Positions 12,134 to 21,157 of a stretch of DNA of 26,736 nt are shown piece after piece; the stretch's first letter is position 1, and each line of letters starts with the position of its first letter. The notes beneath the pieces were generated by a model. It worked only from the letters and a program-made list of their open reading frames with translations. It did no database searches and was not told the origin of the DNA. Source of the DNA: a virus; the IMG/VR virus record IMGVR_UViG_3300024351_000072, positions 1 to 26,736 of that record. One strand, written 5' to 3'. The position numbers were made by a program, and so were the translations under genes.

Positions 12134-14146
12134 TTAACATGCTGATGGATAAGTTGAAACTATACCAGTAGAAGAAATTTGTACAACTAAAATTGTTGAT
12201 GGATTTGCTGTTGAAAAATATTTGTAATATAAATCATATCCGTTGAATGGAGAAGTTAATCCTGGATCTGTAAATAATTCAGAACCATTTCCTATACCGG
12301 ATGTAGCTGCGTAAAATACATTTGGATAATATGTAGTATAATTACATGCCGCATATTGTGATGAATAACCAGTTCCCGCAATAAATTGACCAAAAGTACT
12401 ACCGCCACCACCATATGAACCACTTGCTCCTGTTCCATCAATTTTTAATAATGGTGATGCTGCAAATGTAGTTTTAACTTCTAAATTACCTTGTGAATAA
12501 AAATTAGTTGTATCTGTATAATATACTTTTGCAAATTCTCTATTTGCTCCTTTATAAAATTGTTGAGATACATAATCATTATCTAATGCATCTCCAAAAT
12601 TTAATTTATTAACCGCTAAATTATTTGCAGGAATTACTTCTATCTTGCTATCTAAATTTACATATTTGTTAAAATCTTTTCTTTCACCTTTATTATACCA
12701 ACTATTAAATGGTTCTATAATAAAATGATTTTGTCTTGTTTTATCAGGATATATCACCAAATTAAATTTCTTTTGAAGACCTGTAATAAAATCAATCAAT
12801 TTAATACCACTCGTTCCATACGGCATATTAGATGGAATATCAATTACTAATCCATCACCGCCTTGATTTACTTTATTTATTTTCCAATAAGATTTATTAT
12901 CATTATTTGGGTCTAAAGTAATTGTTGGTGCATTTAATGCAACATATTTATTTGTTCTTATTCCAAAGTAATATGTTTTATTTGCTGATAAATCCGCTGT
13001 TGCCAATGCCTCACTTACTTCAAATGTTTGTTTAATACTACCTTGTCTACTTTGTTGTAATTGAGTAAAATAATTATTTATTCCTACTAATGTATTATAA
13101 CTCGTACCTTTATCACCCGAACCAGTCCAATAATGAAATTCCCATGTTGTAGGAAGATTATTTACTGAATTACTTATTTCTACATTAAGATTTAATACAC
13201 CTCTTAATTTAGTTTGAATTTCTGTATTATATGTACCATCTTGATTAATTAGACCTGATGGATTTTCTAATATATTATACCAGGGTAATGTTGTTATTGT
13301 ATTATCAGGTATATCCACATTTGTATTTCCACTTTGTCCACTTGCAGATGGGATTGCTGCTATTTTACCTAAACCATAAGTTTCTAAATCTATATTTGCA
13401 TAAACAGGATATCTTAATCCTTTATTACAAATCATATAAATGTTATCCCACATTGAACCATTAAAAAAAGATGATGAATAAGAATAGCCAGTATAATCAA
13501 ATACTGCATCCAAAACTTTTTTAACTCTAATTGCAGGTTTAAAATCTTGTACGGTTAATGCTCCCTGATTATCATCTATTCCATTATAATCATTACCGCT
13601 TGTATATCTTAATCCACTTCCATAATCTGCTAAAGGATAAACTATATCACCATTAAAAAGATTACCTCCCCAACTTGCACTAATATTATCAACTGAAGAT
13701 GTATGATTGTAAACATTTAAATTAGTTAAATCATTAAGGTATAATCTATTAATATCTCTACCGAATGATGATAAAGTTCCATAAAGAGTTACTTCATATG
13801 AATCAATAAATTTATTCGCAATTACATTTACTTTATTTAATTGTAAGTATCCTTGTGAAATGTATACAGAATCAAATTCAAAGTATGCTGGAACCTTCTG
13901 GTTGGTTGCAAATACAAAAGGATTATCTATACTAATATCGTAACAATGCTCGAAAAATGCATTGTTTACTTTCGTTCCAGGTAGGGTTATTTGACGAGTG
14001 AAGTCAGATGGTAATAAACCAATATCAAAAAGACCTGTGATATTATTATTTATGATATAATCTTCATCTTGAAATAGGTCTAATTGTTGAGCCGGTTCAC
14101 CAGCCATTAATCTGAATGTAAACCCTTGTGTAGATATAACTCCCAT
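12134..14146 (-). CDS. Large tail tip / baseplate protein
   Basis: A 670-aa protein. The start, including QQLDLFQDEDY (19-29), then NNITGLFDIGLLPSDFTRQI and KVNNAFFEHCYDI, is a pattern I know from unnamed tail proteins of Bacteroidota phages. The middle is Asn/Tyr-rich beta structure with a conserved-looking LVIYPDKTRQNHFIIEPF segment near 460-480. The last 75 residues (YYPNVFYAATSGIGNGSELF, TDPGLTSPFNGYDLYYKYF, ending STYPSAC) form a separate small Cys-ended module preceded by a Gly/Ser linker; similar modules end many Bacteroidota surface and tail proteins. Its start is one base after the stop of the 390-aa gene. A distal-tail or hub role is inferred from size, order and composition. Confidence 0.6.
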   Translation of the reverse strand: MGVISTQGFTFRLMAGEPAQQLDLFQDEDYIINNNITGLFDIGLLPSDFTRQITLPGTKVNNAFFEHCYDISIDNPFVFATNQKVPAYFEFDSVYISQGYLQLNKVNVIANKFIDSYEVTLYGTLSSFGRDINRLYLNDLTNLNVYNHTSSVDNISASWGGNLFNGDIVYPLADYGSGLRYTSGNDYNGIDDNQGALTVQDFKPAIRVKKVLDAVFDYTGYSYSSSFFNGSMWDNIYMICNKGLRYPVYANIDLETYGLGKIAAIPSASGQSGNTNVDIPDNTITTLPWYNILENPSGLINQDGTYNTEIQTKLRGVLNLNVEISNSVNNLPTTWEFHYWTGSGDKGTSYNTLVGINNYFTQLQQSRQGSIKQTFEVSEALATADLSANKTYYFGIRTNKYVALNAPTITLDPNNDNKSYWKINKVNQGGDGLVIDIPSNMPYGTSGIKLIDFITGLQKKFNLVIYPDKTRQNHFIIEPFNSWYNKGERKDFNKYVNLDSKIEVIPANNLAVNKLNFGDALDNDYVSQQFYKGANREFAKVYYTDTTNFYSQGNLEVKTTFAASPLLKIDGTGASGSYGGGGSTFGQFIAGTGYSSQYAACNYTTYYPNVFYAATSGIGNGSELFTDPGLTSPFNGYDLYYKYFSTANPSTILVVQISSTGIVSTYPSAC

Positions 14147-14147
14147 A

Positions 14148-15320
14148 TTACATAATTAATTTATAAGGTTGACCATAGTTAAATTCAAAAGTATATTGAA
14201 TTAATTTATCAACAACTCCAGTTTTAAATTGAACACCGGATGTTGCTATTGATAATGGTCTTACTAAATTATTCGCTTCATCATATACCCAATATATTTC
14301 ATCACTTACTAATAATTGTTTGAATATATTATTATAATCTTCTGGTATCCAAAATGTATTTACTTCTATATTTTGTTTACTATCATTTATATAGTTTCTA
14401 TTTGCACTATCATATGAATTGTAAGCGAACTGAGATTGTTCCCAACTACCTAATTGCGGTTGATAATTTCTTTTTTCTGTTTGGAAAGAATTTCTACTAA
14501 CCATATTGAAATTAAAATAATCAAATTGTCCAAAACGATTTTTCCATTTAATTCTTACGTTAGGATATTTTTGATTACATACAATATCAAAATGTATTGG
14601 TTGAGATAATGCTGTCGCTCCGTTAAATGCTTGAATTTTATACCAACTGAATGAACCCGATAATGGGAAACCACTTTGTGATGGTCCTATTGGATAACCT
14701 GCTATTTGACCTGTTGAATTTGTATCTCCACTTATTGTATAATTTGCAGAAGTTACATCTGATGTATATACTATTTTATCACACGCATATGTACTACCGC
14801 TAATGTATGGATTTGTCCAAACTCCACTATATCCTACATTTTCACTCAATGCACTTTGTGAAATAGGTCCATCTGTTAATAATGGAAAATATGAAGTTAA
14901 ACTTTGTAATTGTGCTCCTATTGTTTCAGGAAATATTCCATACCCATCTAATGCTTTATATACGCTTGATTTTGTATGAGAACCTGTTACAAATGTTGAG
15001 CCTGATAAATATTCAGAATAAAAATCAACTGCAAAAAAGTTTACATTTGATTGAGAAGTAATTAATAAATCTGTTAATGTTGAATTTATAATTCTATTTA
15101 AATCAAATATACCAACCTTTGCAGTATTTGGAAATTTAGTAATTGTATAATCAGGTAAAGAGCCAGAATCTAATACTGAACCTGTCCAATAATATAATTC
15201 ACCAATATATTGAAATGAAGATGAAGTAAATGCTAAAGTATTACTTTCACTTACGGTAAATATTATTGGAGATTGAGCTAAACTCGCTGTTGCTGGTGTT
15301 TGTGTAATGGAAATCGCCAT
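14148..15320 (-). CDS. Tail protein, 390 aa
   Basis: A beta-rich, low-charge protein (Ser, Thr, Tyr, Asn) without signal peptide. The opening MAISITQTPATASLAQSP, then IIFTVSESNTLAFTSSSFQY, looks like an Ig-like beta sandwich, and the later RIKWKNRFGQFDYFNFNMVS (about 254-273) is a recurrent motif of tail proteins in Bacteroidota phages. It is followed at once by the 670-aa tail gene, and the pair probably makes the distal tail. The late-block box lies 15 bases before its start. No exact family can be given. Confidence 0.6.
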   Translation of the reverse strand: MAISITQTPATASLAQSPIIFTVSESNTLAFTSSSFQYIGELYYWTGSVLDSGSLPDYTITKFPNTAKVGIFDLNRIINSTLTDLLITSQSNVNFFAVDFYSEYLSGSTFVTGSHTKSSVYKALDGYGIFPETIGAQLQSLTSYFPLLTDGPISQSALSENVGYSGVWTNPYISGSTYACDKIVYTSDVTSANYTISGDTNSTGQIAGYPIGPSQSGFPLSGSFSWYKIQAFNGATALSQPIHFDIVCNQKYPNVRIKWKNRFGQFDYFNFNMVSRNSFQTEKRNYQPQLGSWEQSQFAYNSYDSANRNYINDSKQNIEVNTFWIPEDYNNIFKQLLVSDEIYWVYDEANNLVRPLSIATSGVQFKTGVVDKLIQYTFEFNYGQPYKLIM

Positions 15321-15335
15321 CTAAATCTTTTTCTT

Positions 15336-15347
15336 TATTTAACCAAT
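15336..15347 (-). promoter_or_regulatory. Late-block TTGGTTAAATA box, copy 4
   Basis: The minus strand reads ATTGGTTAAATA, ending 15 bases before the start of the 390-aa tail gene, in a 49-base gap after the gp10-like gene. It has G in place of T before GTTAAATA, like copy 3. Confidence 0.35.
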
Positions 15348-15369
15348 TAGTTAAAAAATATATTAGACG

Positions 15370-15813
15370 TTAATATTGGGATTCCATTTCATTTAATGCA
15401 TCATCTAATTCTGCTAAAAAAGAATCTCCGATTAAATCATATAAATCATCTAATGCTTTGATTACCTTTGGCTCTGCTAATGCTTTTTCTACAAAGTTTA
15501 TTGATTTAGGAACATTTTTAGTTTTACCCGCTTTTACAGTTCTACTTATCGTTGGGTCATTCCACCACATACCATATTCTGCTCCTTCAGGTGCGTAATC
15601 AATACTAAATGTTACACTTTGAATAGGAACTCCTTTTGTTGTTCCTTTTTTCAAATCTAACATTGTATTTAGATTATTTGCACTTCTTAATGCTCTTCTT
15701 AAATTACCACCTTTTGCGCCGGCTTTACGAGGTGCATTTGCAGATACTCTTTTTGAAACAATATCTGCTAATGAATTTGCTTTCTTTATTACTTGTTCTA
15801 AAGATTTAGCCAT
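15370..15813 (-). CDS. HK97 gp10-like neck / tail completion protein
   Basis: A 147-aa basic protein with the layout of gp10-type head-tail proteins: an N-terminal helix (SLEQVIKKANSLADIVSKRV), the SANAPRKAGAKGGNLRRAL segment (about 23-41) typical of the 'P-x-x-x-G-x-L-x-x-S' region, a beta sheet (VTFSIDYAPEGAEYGMWWND) and a C-terminal helix. Such proteins sit at the neck or top of the tail and help join it to the head. The context (just downstream of the connector, terminator-like protein and fibre) agrees. It starts three bases after the fibre gene stop. Confidence 0.6.
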   Translation of the reverse strand: MAKSLEQVIKKANSLADIVSKRVSANAPRKAGAKGGNLRRALRSANNLNTMLDLKKGTTKGVPIQSVTFSIDYAPEGAEYGMWWNDPTISRTVKAGKTKNVPKSINFVEKALAEPKVIKALDDLYDLIGDSFLAELDDALNEMESQY

Positions 15814-15816
15814 ATA

Positions 15817-17961
15817 TTATCTAACTTGAACTGATGTTATGATTACTGATGGAATTGCTGGAATATTACCACTTGCGTTTTCTGCTAATAGTTTTGCATT
15901 ACCTGCATTATTTTGCCAAGCTAATTCTAAATAATCACCACCATTTAATTCATTCACAAAGTTTACTGTTAAACATTGAGCTGTGTTATTAGCCATTACT
16001 ACTTTAGTTGCACTTTCCGCTACATTTGTTCCGTTCTTTTTTAACCAAATCCATGCAGTATCTGCTCCAGCACTACATTCAACTTGCGCTGAGAAAGTAG
16101 TTGAGTAAACACCTGCGTTTGCAAATGTCATTCTACTGCCACTCACCATACTTACACCACTTGCTGTATCTGTAATTTCAAATGAGATACTTTGAGATAC
16201 ACTAGCGCTTCCACTCTTAGTTATATTAGTTTGGAAAGCACCATAGTTAAATTGTTTGTGTCCATGTACATATAAATCACCACTGCCACTTTGTATTGTT
16301 ATACTACCGGAAACATTCACTGAACCCGTTGCTGAAATAGAAGTATTTGTACCTGCATTAATTGTTAATGCTGTTCCACCTGCACTTGCACTAACATATG
16401 CTCCTTGTTGAACATATAATTTTTGGTCTATTGTTACCGGTGCTACGAATTGGTTTACTTGCGCTGTATTTAAATAATCTAATCCCTTTATACTTCCATC
16501 ACCATTGATTGTAGAGCCACTATTTAAATTCCAATAATCTGTAATAGAAGGTCCTCCACCAGTCTGTAATCCCATACGGAATTTAGAACCGGTATATGCA
16601 TTTAATTGGTCTGATGTCAAAATCATATTGAATACATAGTTCTGACCTTGATATTGGAAAATTCTAAATTTGTCTCTTTCCAACATTGTATTATAAGTAA
16701 ATGCAGTTGAACCTGAAGATTGTTGTTTAAACATAAATCCTGCATTACTTCCATTAACGGTTGAAATTATATTACTTCCAGTTATATCACCCGTTGTTTC
16801 TACTGAACCTGAAACTATTACAGATGAACTAATTTCAGTTACCGCATTTAATGAACGTCTTCTTAATAATACATTACCTTGTCCATCACCTAATATTACT
16901 GCGTTAGAAGTAGGACTTGTTAAACCTGTAATACCTCTACCAATAATTGTTGAATTATCTAAAGATGTAGGTAAGCCACTATCCATACCAATAATATTAT
17001 TATTACTACCACTATTCCAACCTTCACCTGCACTATTTCCACCATGTATAATAACGTTATTAGAACCACTTGATAATCCTAATCCTGCGTTATGACCAAT
17101 TGCTGTATTATATGCACTTCCACTTCCTAATGCAGTTCCTATTACTTGTAATACACCTCTACCAATACCTGTATTTCTTTCTGTATTATTCGCACTAATA
17201 AATGCACTTGCACCGATAATTGTATTTCTTGCACCTATTATCATTGCTGAACCTGCTGAACCACCTATTACAACGTTTTGTGTAACTTGTGCCGCTGTTG
17301 CTGATGTTAAAGATTGTAATACACCACTACCAATTGCAATATTATTTGCTGCTGTTGTAATTGCTTTTAATGTATTTTGACCAATTGCAACAGAAGTATT
17401 TCCTGTTGTATTACTTTGTAAAGATGCACTACCAATTGCTATATTTGTTGCAATGCTTCCACCACCTTTACCTATTGTTAATAAGTTTACTCTTATATCA
17501 GCTGATGCTGTTAAACTTCCAGTTATATTTTGGTCACCATTAAATTGATTTGAACCAGTTGTTGCATATGAGCCAGTTTTTGCAATTAATGCATTTACTT
17601 TACTATCATTACTTTGAGTATATGCATTAAATGATGATGTTGATACTAAAGATGATGTATCAAATGTTACATTATTTATTCTATTATTAAAAGATGCACT
17701 ATCAGTATAATATGATTGAGTAAAAGAATTAAAAGATGAAGTAGTTACTAATGAAGATGTATCAACTGTACTACCTGTCAAATTTGTTGCGTATATATTA
17801 CCACTTGCACTAATATTTCCTAAAGTATTAACATAAACACCTAAACCATTACCTAATCCATCTTGCAATTCAATTAGATTTGCAGATGCGGTATTATTAG
17901 TTCCTAAATGAATCAGAGATTGATAACTCTGTGAAATGTATAAATTACTTAAACTTCCCAT
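15817..17961 (-). CDS. Fibre protein with YadA-like head repeats and C1q-like tip
   Basis: A 714-aa, Ser/Asn/Gly-rich protein. Residues 66-120 hold two 17-residue copies of DTSSLV(T/S)TSSFN(S/A)(F/Y)TQS. Residues about 170-345 repeat the unit (N/T)xxIG-x-x-(A/S/V)L or NVIIG, the left-handed beta-roll head of YadA-type trimeric adhesins (NIAIGS, SVAIGQ, NIAIGS, NVVIGG, NTIIGA, NTGIGR, NTAIGH, NNVIIH, NNIIGM). The last 145 residues (from about 568: QFNYGAFQTNITKSGSASV, then FANAGVYSTTFSAQVECSAG) have the C1q/TNF-like jellyroll pattern, usually a trimeric binding tip. A trimeric receptor-binding fibre is the natural reading. It is placed between head-tail joining genes rather than near the other fibre. 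Confidence 0.75.
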   Translation of the reverse strand: MGSLSNLYISQSYQSLIHLGTNNTASANLIELQDGLGNGLGVYVNTLGNISASGNIYATNLTGSTVDTSSLVTTSSFNSFTQSYYTDSASFNNRINNVTFDTSSLVSTSSFNAYTQSNDSKVNALIAKTGSYATTGSNQFNGDQNITGSLTASADIRVNLLTIGKGGGSIATNIAIGSASLQSNTTGNTSVAIGQNTLKAITTAANNIAIGSGVLQSLTSATAAQVTQNVVIGGSAGSAMIIGARNTIIGASAFISANNTERNTGIGRGVLQVIGTALGSGSAYNTAIGHNAGLGLSSGSNNVIIHGGNSAGEGWNSGSNNNIIGMDSGLPTSLDNSTIIGRGITGLTSPTSNAVILGDGQGNVLLRRRSLNAVTEISSSVIVSGSVETTGDITGSNIISTVNGSNAGFMFKQQSSGSTAFTYNTMLERDKFRIFQYQGQNYVFNMILTSDQLNAYTGSKFRMGLQTGGGPSITDYWNLNSGSTINGDGSIKGLDYLNTAQVNQFVAPVTIDQKLYVQQGAYVSASAGGTALTINAGTNTSISATGSVNVSGSITIQSGSGDLYVHGHKQFNYGAFQTNITKSGSASVSQSISFEITDTASGVSMVSGSRMTFANAGVYSTTFSAQVECSAGADTAWIWLKKNGTNVAESATKVVMANNTAQCLTVNFVNELNGGDYLELAWQNNAGNAKLLAENASGNIPAIPSVIITSVQVR

Positions 17962-17985
17962 TTTATATTTTTTTTCTTTTATTTA

Positions 17986-18843
17986 TTAATCATTTGCCCA
18001 AGTTCTAAATGATACATTTGGACCTGAACTCCAATTCTCCGGTGTTGTACTCCATATCTTAGGTTGTATCCATAATTCACATATAGAACAACTATCATAA
18101 CTTTGATATGGTATAGATAACACTGGTAAATTCACATAATCCCATTCTCCACCATCTATACTCTCTACAATTTGGTAACAAACTAAATTACCACCAGGAT
18201 TTCCATCGTATCTGAATGGTTGACTTAGTGAACTTATTACACTACCCACACTTGCAGTTTCTGCCAATACTGCTTTATATTCATCACCCGATATACATTC
18301 TCTTATTAGATAACCACTTCCCGAAGGGTTAATCAAAAAAAAAAGACAACGGTTTTTATCGTTGTGAGTGATTAGGTTGAACGTTGCAACCCACCCACAC
18401 AGCCCATTATTGAACTTATCAACAAAGGGTTCACACACAATCTCATCTGCTATTTCAAATCCAACAACTCCTCTTTGTGTATATGAAGTTAAATCATTTA
18501 ATATACCCAATGTATTATTAAAGATACTTACATCATCATCTACACCAAAAAAAGGAACGGTTTGTCTATTATACTCATCACTTTCATTCTTTTTGTTTTC
18601 ACCTTTATCCGCTACTAATAATTGAACTGTATAAGTTGTTGTAGATAAACCAAAGCGAGTATCAACTATATTTACATTCCCAATTGGATACATTGGAAAT
18701 TCTTTTTGGTCTATATTATCTAAACCACCCAATGATACTAATTTAATACCAGGATGATTTTTCATTATCGTCTTAAAATAATTAAGGATATTGAAATATA
18801 GAGTATAGTTTACACCTGCGTTATGTGTTAAGTTTGTTGCCAT
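17986..18843 (-). CDS. Tail-terminator-like protein with Cys-rich extension
   Basis: A 285-aa protein. Residues about 1-160 (FNILNYFKTIMKNHPGIKLV, then PIGNVNIVDTRFG and TYTVQLLVADKGEN) resemble the alpha/beta fold and order of phage tail terminator proteins, which cap the tail tube and meet the head, and the place after the connector fits. The second half (about 165-285) has a Cys-rich module: YLIRECISGDEY, VCYQIVE and SYDSCSICE, like the SCxxC-ended modules common in Bacteroidota tail proteins. This fusion roughly doubles the usual size. The assignment is from order and pattern, not a clear catalytic or binding motif. Confidence 0.5.
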   Translation of the reverse strand: MATNLTHNAGVNYTLYFNILNYFKTIMKNHPGIKLVSLGGLDNIDQKEFPMYPIGNVNIVDTRFGLSTTTYTVQLLVADKGENKKNESDEYNRQTVPFFGVDDDVSIFNNTLGILNDLTSYTQRGVVGFEIADEIVCEPFVDKFNNGLCGWVATFNLITHNDKNRCLFFLINPSGSGYLIRECISGDEYKAVLAETASVGSVISSLSQPFRYDGNPGGNLVCYQIVESIDGGEWDYVNLPVLSIPYQSYDSCSICELWIQPKIWSTTPENWSSGPNVSFRTWAND

Positions 18844-18846
18844 AGT

Positions 18847-19365
18847 TTATAATTGAATACCACCAAAATATTGATTTGTCATATCAGGATATATCTGAGT
18901 TTGATTACCAACACTTTGTAAGTATTGTGGAATTTTATTTGAATAAGCAATTAAATAGTTTTGTAATCTTAATGCATAGTATTCAGCATTTGCTTCTGCC
19001 TTTTGTAAAAGATAATCAATCTGTGCTTTATCAGGTGCTGTTCCTTGCTCACTTGTCAATTTAATTGCACCATTAGAACGGAATTGTACATTACTGAATG
19101 GAATATATTCTACACAACTATACCAAATTAGGGTATATTTTATCCATTCATCCATTAAGGTTTGATAATATGCATCTAAAGTACCAAAAGTTCCAGCAAT
19201 AATCTGGTCTTGTAAATATTTGTATAGAACCGTACCTAATAAATTCTTTAAGTATTTATCTTGAGCCGTTCTTACAAATGGTAATAAAGCATCTGCATCA
19301 ATTGCACCTTGTAATGGTGAATTTTTAATAATATCGTCTCTGCTTATAAAAAGTGCGTAAGCCAT
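18847..19365 (-). CDS. Head-tail connector protein (gp6/DUF6712-like)
   Basis: A 172-aa, mainly helical protein: FISRDDIIKNSPLQGAIDAD at the N-terminus, a helix near RTAQDKYLKNLLGTVLYKYL (32-51), and YQTLMDEWIKYTLIWYSCVE (67-86), followed by a helix ending in YIPFSNVQF and a long Ala/Glu helix (about 115-150). This layout is that of adaptor proteins that sit under the portal. In this window it is directly after the portal gene (8-base gap) and directly before the tail-terminator-like gene, as expected for neck proteins. The family name DUF6712 is from memory. Confidence 0.6.
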   Translation of the reverse strand: MAYALFISRDDIIKNSPLQGAIDADALLPFVRTAQDKYLKNLLGTVLYKYLQDQIIAGTFGTLDAYYQTLMDEWIKYTLIWYSCVEYIPFSNVQFRSNGAIKLTSEQGTAPDKAQIDYLLQKAEANAEYYALRLQNYLIAYSNKIPQYLQSVGNQTQIYPDMTNQYFGGIQL

Positions 19366-19373
19366 AATTTATT

Positions 19374-20678
19374 TTATTTTAATATTTCGTATTCTCTTTC
19401 AAAAAATGGTGAACTCAAACTAACTGGCGGTCTTACATCATCTTGCATCTTTTCTGTTGGTTTAGGTTCTTCTGTTGTTGCTGCTCCTGCATCTTCAGTA
19501 GTTGCTGGATTTTCTAATGCTTTATTTGTTTCATCTTCAACTTGCGCTACTGTTTTACCTGTCTCTTCTGCTGTTGTTGAAAGAATTACTAATGGAGTTA
19601 ATTGTTCAAAATATATTTCACCATCATCCCATCCACCTTCTGTCAATGCAGTATCTAATGCATTTAAAATTAAGTTTTGGAAAGGTGCTATCGTCATTGT
19701 TTGTAGAATAGAGAATGCTGTTTTCATTTCTTCTGATTGAGAACTAAATCCATTATTTGCAGTACGAATACCAAATAATAATGGAGATGTAACTCTATGT
19801 GCTACCAATATACGGTCTTGCACATAATTTGCTACATATTCATATTTCTCATGCAGATTTTCAACTTGAATTGCATCTACTGTTGGTTTTGTTGCCGGGT
19901 CATCATTAAATGTTACCATAAATCTACCAGCGTTATCTGTGCCTGTAAATTTAGCTTGCAATAAATCTTCAATAGTTTGTCTTTCTTCAGGTGCTGGAAC
20001 TCCATTATTAAAATTAATCATTACAGCCGGTAAGAAACCTGATGTAATATTATTAAAATGTAAGTTAGAGATTTCACCTTCTGATACTGCTAATTGTAAT
20101 GCAGCTACCCAATCAGGTAGTGAATAATAATACAAACCAGGACAATAATTTTTAATGTAAAGTATTTCACATTTTTCTTTTGATGTTCCAAATGCAGGTA
20201 TCTTTTTCTTATTTCTTACACTTCTCTGGTCATTCCAATCTGTACAATAATAATAATTTTCAATTTTAGGATTAGAATATATTTTTTCTGCTCTTAAGTT
20301 TTGAATAGGTACGTGATAAAATTTAATTACTTTACTATGTGAATCATCCCAATAAACTTGGTATGCTGCATTACCATACAATTTTAAATCAAATGCTACT
20401 CTTTTAGTTTCTTCTTGTGGAATTAATTTCTGAAATATTTTATTAAATTCCTCATCCTTAGAATAAATTCCTTTTCCAAATATCAAATCTGCTATACCTT
20501 CTATACACGCTGAGTTTGTTGTACTCACATTATAAGTTGATGTTACTGCACCAAAGAAATCATCATGTCCATAAACGCCAAAAGGCACCCATTGGTATCT
20601 CGTCTTTGTATCTTCAGTTATTATTGGTAACATATTGTTAGTTATGTTAACAATACTAAAATTGGTTTGTTTTTTCAT
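19374..20678 (-). CDS. Phage portal protein
   Basis: A 434-aa protein, usual portal length. The N-terminal half includes FDLKLYGNAAYQVYWDD (about 95-111) and YHVPIQNLRAEKIY (about 121-134), the portal wing pattern in which a membrane-free 'V-P-x-x-N-L-R' strand follows. The later DRILVAHRVTSPLLFGIR, then FSSQSEEMKTAFSILQTMTI and PFQNLILNALDTALTEGG, is the core stem/clip signature of HK97-type portals ('P..LfG', 'ti.P.q..i...l'). The last 65 residues are disordered and Glu/Thr/Pro-rich. The portal ring is the DNA entry and exit pore and seeds capsid assembly. Here it comes after the capsid gene in the transcript, the reverse of the usual order. Confidence 0.82.
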   Translation of the reverse strand: MKKQTNFSIVNITNNMLPIITEDTKTRYQWVPFGVYGHDDFFGAVTSTYNVSTTNSACIEGIADLIFGKGIYSKDEEFNKIFQKLIPQEETKRVAFDLKLYGNAAYQVYWDDSHSKVIKFYHVPIQNLRAEKIYSNPKIENYYYCTDWNDQRSVRNKKKIPAFGTSKEKCEILYIKNYCPGLYYYSLPDWVAALQLAVSEGEISNLHFNNITSGFLPAVMINFNNGVPAPEERQTIEDLLQAKFTGTDNAGRFMVTFNDDPATKPTVDAIQVENLHEKYEYVANYVQDRILVAHRVTSPLLFGIRTANNGFSSQSEEMKTAFSILQTMTIAPFQNLILNALDTALTEGGWDDGEIYFEQLTPLVILSTTAEETGKTVAQVEDETNKALENPATTEDAGAATTEEPKPTEKMQDDVRPPVSLSSPFFEREYEILK

Positions 20679-20681
20679 ATT

Positions 20682-21041
20682 TTATGTCATTATAATATAT
20701 TCATTAGTACTCAAGTGAGACTTATAATCTGTTATCTGTGTTTTATATGTTGGTTTATCGTATGATTGAGATTGGAATACTTCTAATGCACCATTCCATA
20801 TTTCAGTTGTTCCATTATATAATACCAATCTTAAATCTTGTCCACTATATGCCCCACTTAAACTTGCTGTAAATGCATATAAGTTTTCATATGCAGTAAA
20901 TGAACTTGAATACAAATCTATTGTACCATTTTTCAATGTGTACATATCTTGATATGACATTGTAAATGATGATGTTAATGATGCTGTATCCTGCGTTCTG
21001 ATTGTAAAGTTGTTGGTATTACCTAAATAATATGCTAACAT
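20682..21041 (-). CDS. Hypothetical structural-type protein, 119 aa
   Basis: Not recognised. It is a beta-rich, Ser/Thr/Tyr-rich protein without charge clusters (for example SSSFTAYENLYAFTASLSG). The gap of 117 bases before it contains a terminator (21101-21131) and a late-block box (21062-21073), so it appears to head a transcript that goes on into the portal gene (three-base gap). A small head or decoration protein is one possibility. Confidence 0.55.
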   Translation of the reverse strand: MLAYYLGNTNNFTIRTQDTASLTSSFTMSYQDMYTLKNGTIDLYSSSFTAYENLYAFTASLSGAYSGQDLRLVLYNGTTEIWNGALEVFQSQSYDKPTYKTQITDYKSHLSTNEYIIMT

Positions 21042-21061
21042 TATCTTGTATTATCTTTCTT

Positions 21062-21073
21062 TATTTAACAAAG
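21062..21073 (-). promoter_or_regulatory. Late-block CTTTGTTAAATA box, copy 5
   Basis: The minus strand reads CTTTGTTAAATA, 20 bases before the start of the 119-aa gene and just after the terminator at 21101-21131. This is the copy where a promoter function makes most sense, as it would restart transcription for the portal and neck genes. Confidence 0.4.
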
Positions 21074-21100
21074 TGAATTGTAAATATTCTCAATATAAAC

Positions 21101-21131
21101 AAAAAAAGGGATAACTCCAAAGAATTATCCC
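21101..21131 (-). terminator. Intrinsic terminator after capsid-tail tube genes
   Basis: GGGATAA (21108-21114) and TTATCCC (21125-21131) form a 7-bp stem around a 10-base loop. On the minus strand the stem is followed by TTTTTTTG (from 21107 down). It lies about 27 bases after the tail-tube stop and would limit transcription into the portal genes, matching the higher need for capsid and tube subunits. Confidence 0.75.
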
Positions 21132-21157
21132 CTTTTAATATTTTGTTCGTTATACTA

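Noticed and set aside
15817-17961. CRISPR-like or direct DNA repeats within the fibre gene
   Set aside because: The repeats are imperfect, coding and in frame (IG-type protein repeats); there are no identical repeats with unique spacers.
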